15,138 nt of DNA from an uncultured Roseburia sp. (GTDB lineage Bacteria; Bacillota; Clostridia; Lachnospirales; Lachnospiraceae): assembly GCA_934307185.1 (NCBI GenBank), contig CAKRCJ010000026.1, positions 1 through 15,138 on the forward strand. Direction: 5' to 3'. The notes under the pieces are model-generated. The model was not told the DNA's origin. It worked only from the letters and a program-made list of their open reading frames with translations, and searched no databases. Positions 1-7,585 of the stretch are shown in pieces (position 1 is the stretch's first letter; every line of letters begins with the position of its first letter). A program made the translations under genes and the position numbers.

Positions 1-1077
1 GTATATGACCTCCTCATTATCTGAACTGGCAATAAAAGAAATCAGGTACGGAGAAATAGTGTGCGACAGGATAAAAATAATGATGCTGAATACACAGCCG
101 ATGCCAAGCACCGCTTTTAATCCCTGCCTTATTCTGTCATACTTTCCTGCCCCGTAATTCTGTCCACAGTAAGTCGCCATTGACGCTCCGAATACACTGA
201 CTGGCAGGCTGAATATTTCAAACACTTTTCTTGCCGCCGTGTGTGCAACAATAATATTGGTTCCAAGCCTGTTAATTCCGGTCTGCAAAATAACGGTTCC
301 GCAGTTTACCAGCGAGGACATAAGTGCCATGGCAAGCCCGTTTTTATAAAGCAGCCCCATTCTTTTCTTTTCAAATACAAAATGCTCTTTTGCGATATGT
401 AACACCGGAAAGCTTCTTTTTATCCGAAGCAGACATAAAACCGCTGACAAAAACTGTGAAAGCACCGTCGCATAGCCGGCACCTGCCACGCCAAGCCCGA
501 GTGCCCCGATAAATGCATAATCTAAAATAATATTGATAACGGTTGCAAAGATTAAAAATATAAGCGGTGTCACAGAATCCCCGATTGCCCTTAACATATC
601 CGCGCACAGATTGTACCAGAGCGTGATAAACATGCCCCATACCAGTATTAATATATAGTCATGCGCCATGACAAGCTGAGCGTCCGGTACATTCATTACC
701 TTTAATATCGGATTTAAAAACAGGACAACCCCAAAAATTATCACAACTGCAGTTGCCATTCCAAGTACAATGGAGGATGCCATATTTTTCTTTAACGTCT
801 GCTCCTCCCCCGCTCCAAAGTTCTGTGCAATGAGAATGGAAAAGCCAAGCGTAAATCCGCTGAAAATGCCGGTTAAAAGATTATATAAGGTAGAAACCGA
901 GCCGACTGCCGCAAGCGCCTGCTCCCCTAATATACTTCCGACAATTTTGGTATCCACTAAACTATAGGTCATCTGAAACAGACGGCCTAAAAAAACCGGG
1001 ATTGCAAAGAGTAAAATCAGTTTTAACGGATTTCCTTCTGTAAGATTTAAGTTCTTTCCCATACGTTTCTCAGCCAT
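1..1077 (-). CDS. MATE family efflux transporter, partial (C-terminus beyond left edge)
   Basis: The frame is open from the ATG at 1075-1077 to base 1, giving 359 residues with no stop. MATE proteins of this type are about 440-450 residues, so roughly the last 90 lie outside the window. The product is a polytopic inner-membrane cation/drug antiporter of the DinF/NorM superfamily. The N-terminus (MAEKRMGKNLNLTEGNP) leads into a hydrophobic helix with the family-typical L.Q..Y...D pattern (FQMTYSLVDTKIVG). AQNFGAGE, LRAIGDS and GQNYGAGKYDRIRQG are the repeated MATE signatures of the two six-helix halves. The ATG overlaps the stop of the upstream methyltransferase gene by 8 bases (ATGGCTGA), and AAAGGA lies 10 bases upstream, so translational coupling is likely. 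The substrate cannot be told from sequence. It is divergent from the second MATE at 8015-9358. Confidence 0.9.
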   Translation of the reverse strand, partial: MAEKRMGKNLNLTEGNPLKLILLFAIPVFLGRLFQMTYSLVDTKIVGSILGEQALAAVGSVSTLYNLLTGIFSGFTLGFSILIAQNFGAGEEQTLKKNMASSIVLGMATAVVIIFGVVLFLNPILKVMNVPDAQLVMAHDYILILVWGMFITLWYNLCADMLRAIGDSVTPLIFLIFATVINIILDYAFIGALGLGVAGAGYATVLSQFLSAVLCLLRIKRSFPVLHIAKEHFVFEKKRMGLLYKNGLAMALMSSLVNCGTVILQTGINRLGTNIIVAHTAARKVFEIFSLPVSVFGASMATYCGQNYGAGKYDRIRQGLKAVLGIGCVFSIIIFILSHTISPYLISFIASSDNEEVIY

Positions 1078-2446
1078 TTTTACGCAGTCCTTTCGGATAA
1101 TGATTTTTTAAGATACTGCCTGCAAGCTTTCCCCAGCCAATGCTATAGCCGTCTACAGTGACAAGATACCACCCTTTTTCTCCTTCCATAGTAAGTGTCT
1201 GTCCGTTTAAATAAGCTTTGATTTCATTACTTTCACTGCTTAAGCTGCACACATGCAAGGCATCTTCCGGTCTTAAGGAAAGTGCCAATGCATGGGACGG
1301 TTCAAAGCGGTTCTTTTTCATCGTTCCAAGATGCAGTCCCGGACGAAGCACCTTCAATTTGTGAATGGACGGCATCTCCTCTGGCATCAGATACAGCTGG
1401 TCCCCGAACTTCAAAAAGCTGCCGGATATTTTTATTTTCAGATTTTCCTCTGCAAATGCAAAAAATTCTTTGCATTCTTTTTCTGAACCCCCCTTCTGGA
1501 TACCATTTTTACAAATTCCCTGATAAGTTTTTGACAAAGTCCCCTCTTTCTGTAAAACAGCCAGATAATGTCCCTCGCCTTTTAAATACTGCGGCCAGAG
1601 TCTTATGGTATCCGTGATTTTTTCCGCCGGATTTTGGCTCCATTCCGGCACTCCTGCCTGCATTCCGTCCTTTTTCTCCACCCAGACGATCAAAAATTCC
1701 TCATGTCTTTCCAAAAATCTGCTGATGCTTCCTTCATTTTCTGCCGGTGCAAAGGTACAGGTCGAATAGACCAGCCTTCCGCCCGGTTTTAACATCTGCG
1801 CTGCGTAATCTAAAATTTCATCCTGCCTTTGTGCACAGTTTTCGACATTTGCAGGACTCCACTCCCCGCAGGCATCTTCATTTTTCCGGAACATTCCTTC
1901 GCCGGAGCACGGTGCATCTACCAAAATACGGTCAAAATATTCCACGAAGTTATCCGCTAACCGCTCCGGTGTCTCATTCGTCACAAGTGCGTTTTTTATT
2001 CCCATACGCTCAATATTTTCCGATAAAATCTTTGCCCGGGCAGGGTGTATCTCATTGCATACAATAAGACCCTCCCCATTCATCTTACACGCAAGCTGTG
2101 TACTTTTTCCGCCCGGTGCGGCGCATAAGTCTAACACCCGCTCTCCCGGTTTTACCTCTAGATATTCTGCCGGTGCCATCGCACTCGGCTCCTGAATATA
2201 ATAAACCCCTGCATCATGATAAGGGTGCTTTCCCGGAAAATCCTCTTCTCCATAATAATAGCCATCTTCTGCCCACGGAACCTTCTCTAATGAAAAAGGA
2301 GCCTGTTTTAAAAAAAATTCTTTCTCTGCCTTTAGCGGATTGATACGAAGTGCCTGATACTTCGGTAAATCATAGCTTTTTATAAAGGCTTCATATCCTT
2401 CCCCCAGCATCTGTTTCATACGCTCACAAAAATCAACTGGTAACAT
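1070..2446 (-). CDS. rsmF: RsmF/RsmB (NOP2/Sun) family rRNA cytosine-C5 methyltransferase
   Basis: 458 residues. The enzyme transfers a methyl group from S-adenosylmethionine to C5 of a cytosine in rRNA; family members act on 16S rRNA. A short N-terminal RNA-binding part (about 1-90) precedes the Rossmann methyltransferase core (about 90-300). The SAM-binding motif DLCAAPGGKSTQ is at 106-117 and a second SAM contact (NEIHPAR) at 131-137. The two catalytic cysteines of RNA m5C enzymes are both present: C180 in DAPCSGEGMFR and C230 in VYSTCTF. The remaining 150 or so residues match the C-terminal RsmF/PUA-like RNA-binding extension by length and position, not by motifs I can verify. GAGGA sits 6 bases before the ATG. 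The gene starts 14 bases after the GTPase-NYN gene and its end overlaps the MATE start, so all three appear to form one operon. The exact methylated base is unknown. Confidence 0.93.
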   Translation of the reverse strand: MLPVDFCERMKQMLGEGYEAFIKSYDLPKYQALRINPLKAEKEFFLKQAPFSLEKVPWAEDGYYYGEEDFPGKHPYHDAGVYYIQEPSAMAPAEYLEVKPGERVLDLCAAPGGKSTQLACKMNGEGLIVCNEIHPARAKILSENIERMGIKNALVTNETPERLADNFVEYFDRILVDAPCSGEGMFRKNEDACGEWSPANVENCAQRQDEILDYAAQMLKPGGRLVYSTCTFAPAENEGSISRFLERHEEFLIVWVEKKDGMQAGVPEWSQNPAEKITDTIRLWPQYLKGEGHYLAVLQKEGTLSKTYQGICKNGIQKGGSEKECKEFFAFAEENLKIKISGSFLKFGDQLYLMPEEMPSIHKLKVLRPGLHLGTMKKNRFEPSHALALSLRPEDALHVCSLSSESNEIKAYLNGQTLTMEGEKGWYLVTVDGYSIGWGKLAGSILKNHYPKGLRKNG

Positions 2447-2460
2447 ATTCTTCCTCGTTT

Positions 2461-5115
2461 CTATTGTATTTTTCCTAATTCTTTTAACGCTGCTTCCATC
2501 GGACGGTTTTTTGAATTATCTTTGATACTCTCGATGTGTTCTTTCAAGGAAGCATCCGCTTCCTCCACAATCTGTTTGAATTCTCTCGCAGAATAGAGCT
2601 TGCAGCCCTGTCCGGTAATAATAATCTGCTCTAATCCGTCCGAGGTTGCAACAGTCACATCAAATTTCCGGCCGTTCTCATGTGCAAATTTTTCAATGTA
2701 GGCATCTGCTGTCTCCGCCTCTTTTGTATAAACGACATGAATATTATGATAATCAAAAATCTCTGTCTGGTGTCCTTTCACCCGGTAGGCATCAAATACG
2801 ACAATGAGACTGCATTTTTTTATTCCCTGATAATTGCACAGTATATCACAGAGCGCACCTCTTGCGCTGTCAATATTTACTTTTGCAAGCTCATTTAACT
2901 TTTCCCAGGCAAAAATAATATTATATCCATCGACCAGAAGATACTGTTCTGTGCCCGCAGTCTGCCGCCTGATAACCGGTCCACTTGCAGACGGTGCGGT
3001 AATTTTTTTTGCCGGCTTCCATTTCTTTGTTGTCCCTTTATCATGCTTATTTGCATGATACGTCCGCTCTAATATGGCATCGATTTCCTCGGTATCAATC
3101 CAGTGCTCCATATCATAACTTCTTTTCCGGTAAGAAGTCCCATTTACACTGTCCGGCTGCTTTTTTAAAAGTCTGCCTTCCACATGCATGTAATCTTTTA
3201 CTTCGTCCCACGGAACTAAAAATCCTGCGCCATGCGCACAGAAAACAGAACCGGTCGGATTACTTAAATCCCGCTCGGAGTCATAGCCGGTCTGTGCCAC
3301 GACTTCCCCAGTATTATGGCACGGATAATAGCCTGCCATATTTAATGTGATATGTCCATAACCTTTGGTATAGGCGGTTACTTCACTCTGGTAATTTCCA
3401 ATGCAGGCAACCGGCGCAATTCCCCGAAGTGTCACAAAATGCTCTCCCGGATAAGGTCCTTCAAATTTGCCGTGCATTTTCTCGATGTCTGTCATCGCCC
3501 TGCCAACTGCCTCCTGCGGCACTTCTAACACAAACTCATAATATGGCTCTAAAAGCACCGTCTCTGCCTGCTTTAAGCCCTGGCGGAGCGCCCGGTAGGT
3601 TGCCTGTCTGAAATCTCCGCCTTCGGTATGCTTGTTGTGTGCCCTGCCGCCAATCACTGTGATTTTCATATCAGTAACCGGGGAACCTGTTAACACACCG
3701 ATGTGCTCCCTCTCTTTCAGATGTGTAACAATAAGACGCTGCCAGTTTTTATCCAGTAAATCCTCACTGCAGTCTGTCGCAATCTCAATTCCGCTTCCAA
3801 TCTCTCCCGGCTCTAAAAGCAGATGCACTTCCGCATAATGTCTTAACGGTTCAAAATGTCCCACTCCCTCTACCGTATCCGCGATTGTTTCTTTGTAAAC
3901 AATTTCCCCGGTATCAAAAGAGACCTGCACCTGGTAACGTTCCTCAAGCAGGCTTTTTAAAACCTCAAGCTGCACCTCCCCCATAATCTGCACATTTATT
4001 TCCTGCAATGCCTCGTTCCATACAATATGAAGTTCCGGGTCTTCCTCCTCTAACTCTCTGAGCTTTGGCAAAAGTACGGCAGGCTGTATCCCTTCCGGAA
4101 GTATCATACGAAAGTTCATGACCGGCTGTAACAGTGGTGTCGTTGTCTGTGCCTCCACCCCAAAACCCTGTCCGGGGAAGGTGTGCTCTAAGCCTGTCAA
4201 AGCACAAACTTCACCGGCTTTGGCTTCATTTGCTGTCTCATATTTTTTACCGGAATAAATGCGGATTTGATTTACCTTTTCCTCCCAGACATCTTCAGAT
4301 GCCTGTCCTTCCATTTTGTTTTTCAGTACAGCTTTGACCTTTAAGCTGCCTCCGGTCACTTTAACATAGGTCAGCCGGTTGCCGTCTTCGTCTCTTGCAA
4401 TTTTAAATACTTTCATTCCAAATTCATCGGGATATTCCGGCTGCATCGTAAATCTGTCGTAACCGTTTAAAAATTCAGCAACCCCTGTCATTTTCAGTGC
4501 CGAGCCAAAATAACACGGAAAAACCCTCCTGCTTATAATCAGTTCTTTTATCGTATCCTCTTCCACAAGCCCAGTCTCTAAAAATGAATCCATTGCCTGC
4601 TCATCCTCCATGGCAACTTCTTCAAAAAAGGCTTCCGTGTCCGGTTTTGAAAAGTCAATACAGCCATCGGATAAATTCTTTTTCAGTTCCTTTAAAATCT
4701 GCTCTTTATCCGCATCCGGCTGGTCCATTTTATTGACAAATAGAAAGACCGGTATATCATAGCACTTTAAAAGCCTCCAGAGCGTCTTTGTATGTCCCTG
4801 TATTCCGTCTGATGCACTTACCACTAAAACTGCATAGTCAAGCACCTGTAAGGTCCGCTCCATCTCCGCCGAAAAATCAACGTGCCCGGGCGTATCTAAA
4901 AGGGTCAGCTTTGTATCTCCAAAAACAAGCTCCGCCTGCTTGGAAAAAATGGTAATTCCTCTTTTTTTCTCCAGCCATTCGGTATCCAAAAATGCGTCCT
5001 GATTATCCACTCTTCCCATTTTGCGGATACTTCCGGCAGTATATAAAAGTCCTTCCGACAACGTGGTCTTTCCTGCGTCCACATGCGCCAGAATCCCTGT
5101 CACAATTTGCTTCAT
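2461..5115 (-). CDS. Tet(M)/EF-G-like ribosomal GTPase fused to a C-terminal Rae1/YacP-like NYN nuclease domain
   Basis: 884 residues, against about 640 for Tet(M). Residues 1-680 follow the translation-factor GTPase fold: G1 AHVDAGKT (10-17), G2 RGIT (52-55), G3 DTPGH (74-78), G4 NKMD (128-131), G5 SAL (205-207), then domain II, III, IV (about 410-540) and V. A charged linker (about 685-722) leads to a NYN/PIN-like domain (about 724-865) with LLVDGYNII (726-734), VVFDAY (772-777), EAETADAYIEK (799-809) and ATSDGLEQ (823-830), then a GQG..LYSARE stretch. These match B. subtilis YacP/Rae1, an A-site mRNA endoribonuclease, in order and spacing; D729, D804 and D826 are the likely metal-binding acids. 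The domain IV tip reads HNKHTEGGDFR (493-503), not the YSPVSTPADFR of Tet(M), so tetracycline protection is doubtful. AAGGAG lies 5 bases before the ATG. It is the first gene of an operon with the rRNA methyltransferase. A role in ribosome rescue is inference. Confidence 0.9.
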   Translation of the reverse strand: MKQIVTGILAHVDAGKTTLSEGLLYTAGSIRKMGRVDNQDAFLDTEWLEKKRGITIFSKQAELVFGDTKLTLLDTPGHVDFSAEMERTLQVLDYAVLVVSASDGIQGHTKTLWRLLKCYDIPVFLFVNKMDQPDADKEQILKELKKNLSDGCIDFSKPDTEAFFEEVAMEDEQAMDSFLETGLVEEDTIKELIISRRVFPCYFGSALKMTGVAEFLNGYDRFTMQPEYPDEFGMKVFKIARDEDGNRLTYVKVTGGSLKVKAVLKNKMEGQASEDVWEEKVNQIRIYSGKKYETANEAKAGEVCALTGLEHTFPGQGFGVEAQTTTPLLQPVMNFRMILPEGIQPAVLLPKLRELEEEDPELHIVWNEALQEINVQIMGEVQLEVLKSLLEERYQVQVSFDTGEIVYKETIADTVEGVGHFEPLRHYAEVHLLLEPGEIGSGIEIATDCSEDLLDKNWQRLIVTHLKEREHIGVLTGSPVTDMKITVIGGRAHNKHTEGGDFRQATYRALRQGLKQAETVLLEPYYEFVLEVPQEAVGRAMTDIEKMHGKFEGPYPGEHFVTLRGIAPVACIGNYQSEVTAYTKGYGHITLNMAGYYPCHNTGEVVAQTGYDSERDLSNPTGSVFCAHGAGFLVPWDEVKDYMHVEGRLLKKQPDSVNGTSYRKRSYDMEHWIDTEEIDAILERTYHANKHDKGTTKKWKPAKKITAPSASGPVIRRQTAGTEQYLLVDGYNIIFAWEKLNELAKVNIDSARGALCDILCNYQGIKKCSLIVVFDAYRVKGHQTEIFDYHNIHVVYTKEAETADAYIEKFAHENGRKFDVTVATSDGLEQIIITGQGCKLYSAREFKQIVEEADASLKEHIESIKDNSKNRPMEAALKELGKIQ

Positions 5116-5182
5116 AAATTCTCCTTGGTTTTGTATAGAAAATTTGAATTTCGATAATTATCCAACTTCCAATATTCGTTTT

Positions 5183-5211
5183 ATTTTAACATATCCTTAC
5201 ATTTTCTGCAA
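5183..5211 (-). promoter_or_regulatory. Probable sigma-A promoter of the GTPase-NYN / rsmF / MATE operon
   Basis: Read on the minus strand, TTGCAG (5206-5211) is followed after 17 bases by TAAAAT (5183-5188), with TG one base upstream of the -10 box (extended -10). The spacing is ideal and the -35 box is weak (3 of 6 consensus bases). Transcription would start near 5176, giving a leader of about 60 bases before the ATG at 5115. I see no obvious attenuator or leader peptide in that leader. Confidence 0.55.
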
Positions 5212-5235
5212 AATTGTTCTCGGAAAACCGGCAGC

Positions 5236-5300
5236 AAAAAATCCCATGCAGTTTGTCTTTCCGGTTCGCCCGAAAAGATATTTCCGCACAGGATTTTTTT
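5236..5300 (-). terminator. Probable intrinsic terminator of the cad operon (possibly bidirectional)
   Basis: A-rich AAAAAATCC at 5236-5244 pairs with GGATTTTTT at 5291-5299. On the minus strand the paired arms extend to AATCCTGTGC / GCATGGGATT, ten consecutive pairs including two G-U, plus the flanking A/U pairs. The transcript would end in GGATTTTTT just after the ATPase gene. The 36-base apical region can form a small inner stem around TTCGGGCGAA. The opposite strand also ends in a T-run (5294-5300), but no plus-strand gene needs it. The long apical loop lowers confidence. Confidence 0.5.
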
Positions 5301-5342
5301 ATTTGCAGCTTTTTTCGCTTTTTGTTTTATTTTTTCTGTGTT

Positions 5343-7214
5343 TTATTTATTCTCTATATTTAATGTCCGCATTGAATTTAAGATTGCGATGACAGATACT
5401 CCGACATCAGCAAATACAGCTTCCCACATGTTTGCCATACCAAGTGCTCCCAATATTAATACAAGCAATTTGACTGCTAAAGCAAACACAATGTTCTGCT
5501 TTACAATGCGAAGTGTCTTTCGTGCGATTTTTACAATAGACGCAATTTTTTTTACATCATCGTCCATAAGCACGATGTCTGCTGCTTCAATTGCAGCATC
5601 TGACCCCATGCTTCCCATTGCAATTCCGATATCTGCTCTTGTAAGTACCGGTGCATCGTTAATTCCGTCGCCCACAAACGCAAGCTTTTCTTTTTCTGCC
5701 TGAGCCTTTAACAAAGCCTCTACCTGCGTCACTTTGTCTCCCGGCAGAAGTTCAGAATGCACCTCGTCAATACCAAGCTCTGCCGCCACTGCCTCTGCTG
5801 CCTGTTTTCGGTCACCGGTTAACATAACTGTTTTTTTCACGCCGACACTCTTCATATCGCGAATGGCTTCTTTTGCTCCGTCCTTAATCGTATCAGAAAT
5901 TACCACACAGCCGCAGAACACGCCATTTTGTGCAACGTAGACAACCGTTCCCCTGCTTTTACATGGTGTATAAAAAATACTTTCCTCTTTCATAAGCTTT
6001 TCATTGCCAAGCAGCACTGTGTTCTGGTCAATGACTGCCTTTATGCCGTGACCGGCTACCTCTTTTGTATCTGTCACTCTCGAAAGGTCAAGCTCTTTCT
6101 TATATGCGTCCCGGATAGAATTTGCAATCGGGTGGTTAGAATAGCCCTCACCAAGTGCTGCAAGCTCCAATAACTCGTCTTTGGAAATCTCCTCCGAAAG
6201 AACTTCTGTCACCTTAAATTCTCCCTTGGTCAAAGTTCCTGTCTTATCAAAGACAATTGTTGTCATCTCTGCGACAGCCTCTAAATAGTTGCTTCCCTTG
6301 ACAAGGACACCGATTTTAGACGAGGCTCCAATTCCGCCGAAAAAGCCAAGCGGTACGGAAATAACCAGCGCACATGGGCAGGAAATTACAAGGAAAATAC
6401 ATGCTCTCTGTATCCATTCACCCCAGCCGCCGCCGAGAATTAACGGTGGAAGTATTGCAAGAATAACTGCTCCGATTGTGACAACCGGGGTGTAATATTT
6501 TGCAAAACGTGTGATAAAGTTTTCCACCTTCGCTTTTTTGCTGCTCGCATTTTCTACCAGTTCTAAAATCTTCGCAACTGTGGAATCGTCAAATTCTTTC
6601 GTGGTTTTTACTTTTAAGGTTCCGCTTCCGTTTACACAGCCACTGATAATTTCATCCCCGGCTTTTGCACTTCTTGGAACAGACTCCCCTGTCAACGCTG
6701 CCGTGTCAATTAAAGACTCTCCCTCTACGACAATTCCGTCTAGAGGAATTCTCTCTCCCGGTTTTACAACGATAATACTTCCAACCTCAACATCGTCCGG
6801 GTCTACCTGTTTTAATGCTCCATCTTCTTCTATGTTGGCATATTCCGGACAAATGTCCATCATATCAGAAATGGACTGACGGGATTTTCCAACTGCATAT
6901 CCCTGGAACAGCTCACCAACCTGATAAAACAGCATAACTGCTACTGCTTCAGAATATTCACCGACACCGAAAGCACCAAAGGTTGCTATCATCATTAAAA
7001 AGTTTTCATCAAATACCTGTCCGTGGCTGATATTTCTCGCCGCTTTGTAAACAATATCATAACCAATTACCAGATATGGGATAAGATAAATGAAAAACAA
7101 TATTATCTTATTCCAGTCGTCGAACACACCTGTGTGTTCACAAATCATTAAAACGACAAATAGAATAAACGTAATAATGATGCGGTAAAGCATCTTTTTC
7201 TGTTTTTTTGTCAT
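5343..7214 (-). CDS. cadA: Zn2+/Cd2+/Pb2+-type P1B heavy-metal translocating ATPase without N-terminal HMA domain
   Basis: 623 residues. It is an inner-membrane pump that exports divalent soft metals at the cost of ATP. Motifs in order: actuator loop TGES (175-178), membrane metal site SCPC (278-281, CPC cysteines 279 and 281), phosphorylation site DKTGT with D323, the P1B-specific HP dipeptide (361-362), TGD (466-468) and GDGINDAP (515-522). K582 in the seventh helix and D603 (FADVG) in the eighth fit the Zn/Cd/Pb subgroup (P1B-2) rather than copper pumps. The protein starts almost directly with a hydrophobic helix and has no N-terminal CxxC metal-binding domain; that domain is encoded separately just upstream (7272-7490). 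The ATG is preceded by GAGGAGG at 7 bases. It is the last gene of an operon with an ArsR/SmtB repressor. Which of Zn, Cd or Pb is physiological is not decided by sequence. Confidence 0.95.
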   Translation of the reverse strand: MTKKQKKMLYRIIITFILFVVLMICEHTGVFDDWNKIILFFIYLIPYLVIGYDIVYKAARNISHGQVFDENFLMMIATFGAFGVGEYSEAVAVMLFYQVGELFQGYAVGKSRQSISDMMDICPEYANIEEDGALKQVDPDDVEVGSIIVVKPGERIPLDGIVVEGESLIDTAALTGESVPRSAKAGDEIISGCVNGSGTLKVKTTKEFDDSTVAKILELVENASSKKAKVENFITRFAKYYTPVVTIGAVILAILPPLILGGGWGEWIQRACIFLVISCPCALVISVPLGFFGGIGASSKIGVLVKGSNYLEAVAEMTTIVFDKTGTLTKGEFKVTEVLSEEISKDELLELAALGEGYSNHPIANSIRDAYKKELDLSRVTDTKEVAGHGIKAVIDQNTVLLGNEKLMKEESIFYTPCKSRGTVVYVAQNGVFCGCVVISDTIKDGAKEAIRDMKSVGVKKTVMLTGDRKQAAEAVAAELGIDEVHSELLPGDKVTQVEALLKAQAEKEKLAFVGDGINDAPVLTRADIGIAMGSMGSDAAIEAADIVLMDDDVKKIASIVKIARKTLRIVKQNIVFALAVKLLVLILGALGMANMWEAVFADVGVSVIAILNSMRTLNIENK

Positions 7215-7233
7215 ACACTAGCCTCCTCATGCG

Positions 7234-7264
7234 AAAAATAGCTGCCGCGCTACGCAGCAGCTAT
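7234..7264 (-). terminator. Intercistronic hairpin with U-tract between the HMA gene and cadA
   Basis: ATAGCTGC (7238-7245) and GCAGCTAT (7257-7264) form a perfect 8-bp stem. It continues after one mismatch with GCG/CGC around a CTA loop. On the minus strand the hairpin is followed directly by TTTTT (7234-7238), the form of an intrinsic terminator. It lies between the stop of the HMA gene (7272) and the ribosome site of cadA (7222-7228). Partial read-through would give more HMA protein than pump; mRNA stabilisation or processing is an alternative. Confidence 0.6.
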
Positions 7265-7271
7265 CTGTTTC

Positions 7272-7490
7272 TTAAAGTAAAATCCTGCAGTCCGGCTCAA
7301 CCTTTGCACAAACAGCAACTACTTCTTTCATAATTTCATCAAACTTGTCATCTTCTGCATCGATGCTCATTTTCTGTGTCATAAAGCTTACGCTTGCATC
7401 ATGTACACCTGGGATTTTTTTAATTGCGTCTTCCATTTTTGCTGCGCAGTTTGCACAGTCAAGATCTTCTAATTTGAATTTTTTCTTCAT
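7272..7490 (-). CDS. Free-standing HMA-domain metal-binding protein (metallochaperone-like)
   Basis: 72 residues, exactly one heavy-metal-associated (ferredoxin-fold) domain. The metal loop is LEDLDCANCAAKMED with C12 and C15; an acidic residue before the first cysteine (D11) is typical of Zn/Cd-type HMA domains such as that of ZntA, whereas copper chaperones usually have MTCxxC or similar. Two further cysteines (C61, C68) lie near the C-terminus. There is no signal peptide or membrane segment, so it should be cytosolic. GGAGG precedes the ATG by 9 bases. It sits between the ArsR/SmtB repressor and a P1B-ATPase that lacks this domain, so it probably delivers metal to the pump or substitutes for its missing N-terminal domain in trans. 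A general metal buffering role is also possible. Confidence 0.9.
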   Translation of the reverse strand: MKKKFKLEDLDCANCAAKMEDAIKKIPGVHDASVSFMTQKMSIDAEDDKFDEIMKEVVAVCAKVEPDCRILL

Positions 7491-7585
7491 AAATAAATTC
7501 CTCCATTTTCATTATATTTTTATTTCCGCAGACAATGCTGTCTTTGGATTATTATTATGAACTTCTTTCCCATACCGGCAGCCTG

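Noticed and set aside
371..640. 89-codon minus-strand ORF
   Set aside because: Out-of-frame overlap with the partial MATE gene, whose frame is open throughout 1-1077 with clear family motifs.
2461..5115. Calling the GTPase a tetracycline resistance determinant
   Set aside because: The domain IV tip lacks the Tet(M)/Tet(O) YSPV loop, the protein is about 240 residues longer because of the NYN domain, and the gene sits in a housekeeping-like operon with no mobile element around it.
5338..5703. 121-codon plus-strand ORF (Ser/Ala/Thr-rich)
   Set aside because: Antisense to the end of the P1B-ATPase gene; its composition reflects the opposite strand of a hydrophobic coding region.
7491..7585. 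Separate promoter for the HMA gene (a TATAAT-like box near 7515)
   Set aside because: There is no acceptable -35 box at 16-18 bases and the box would place the start on top of the ribosome site.
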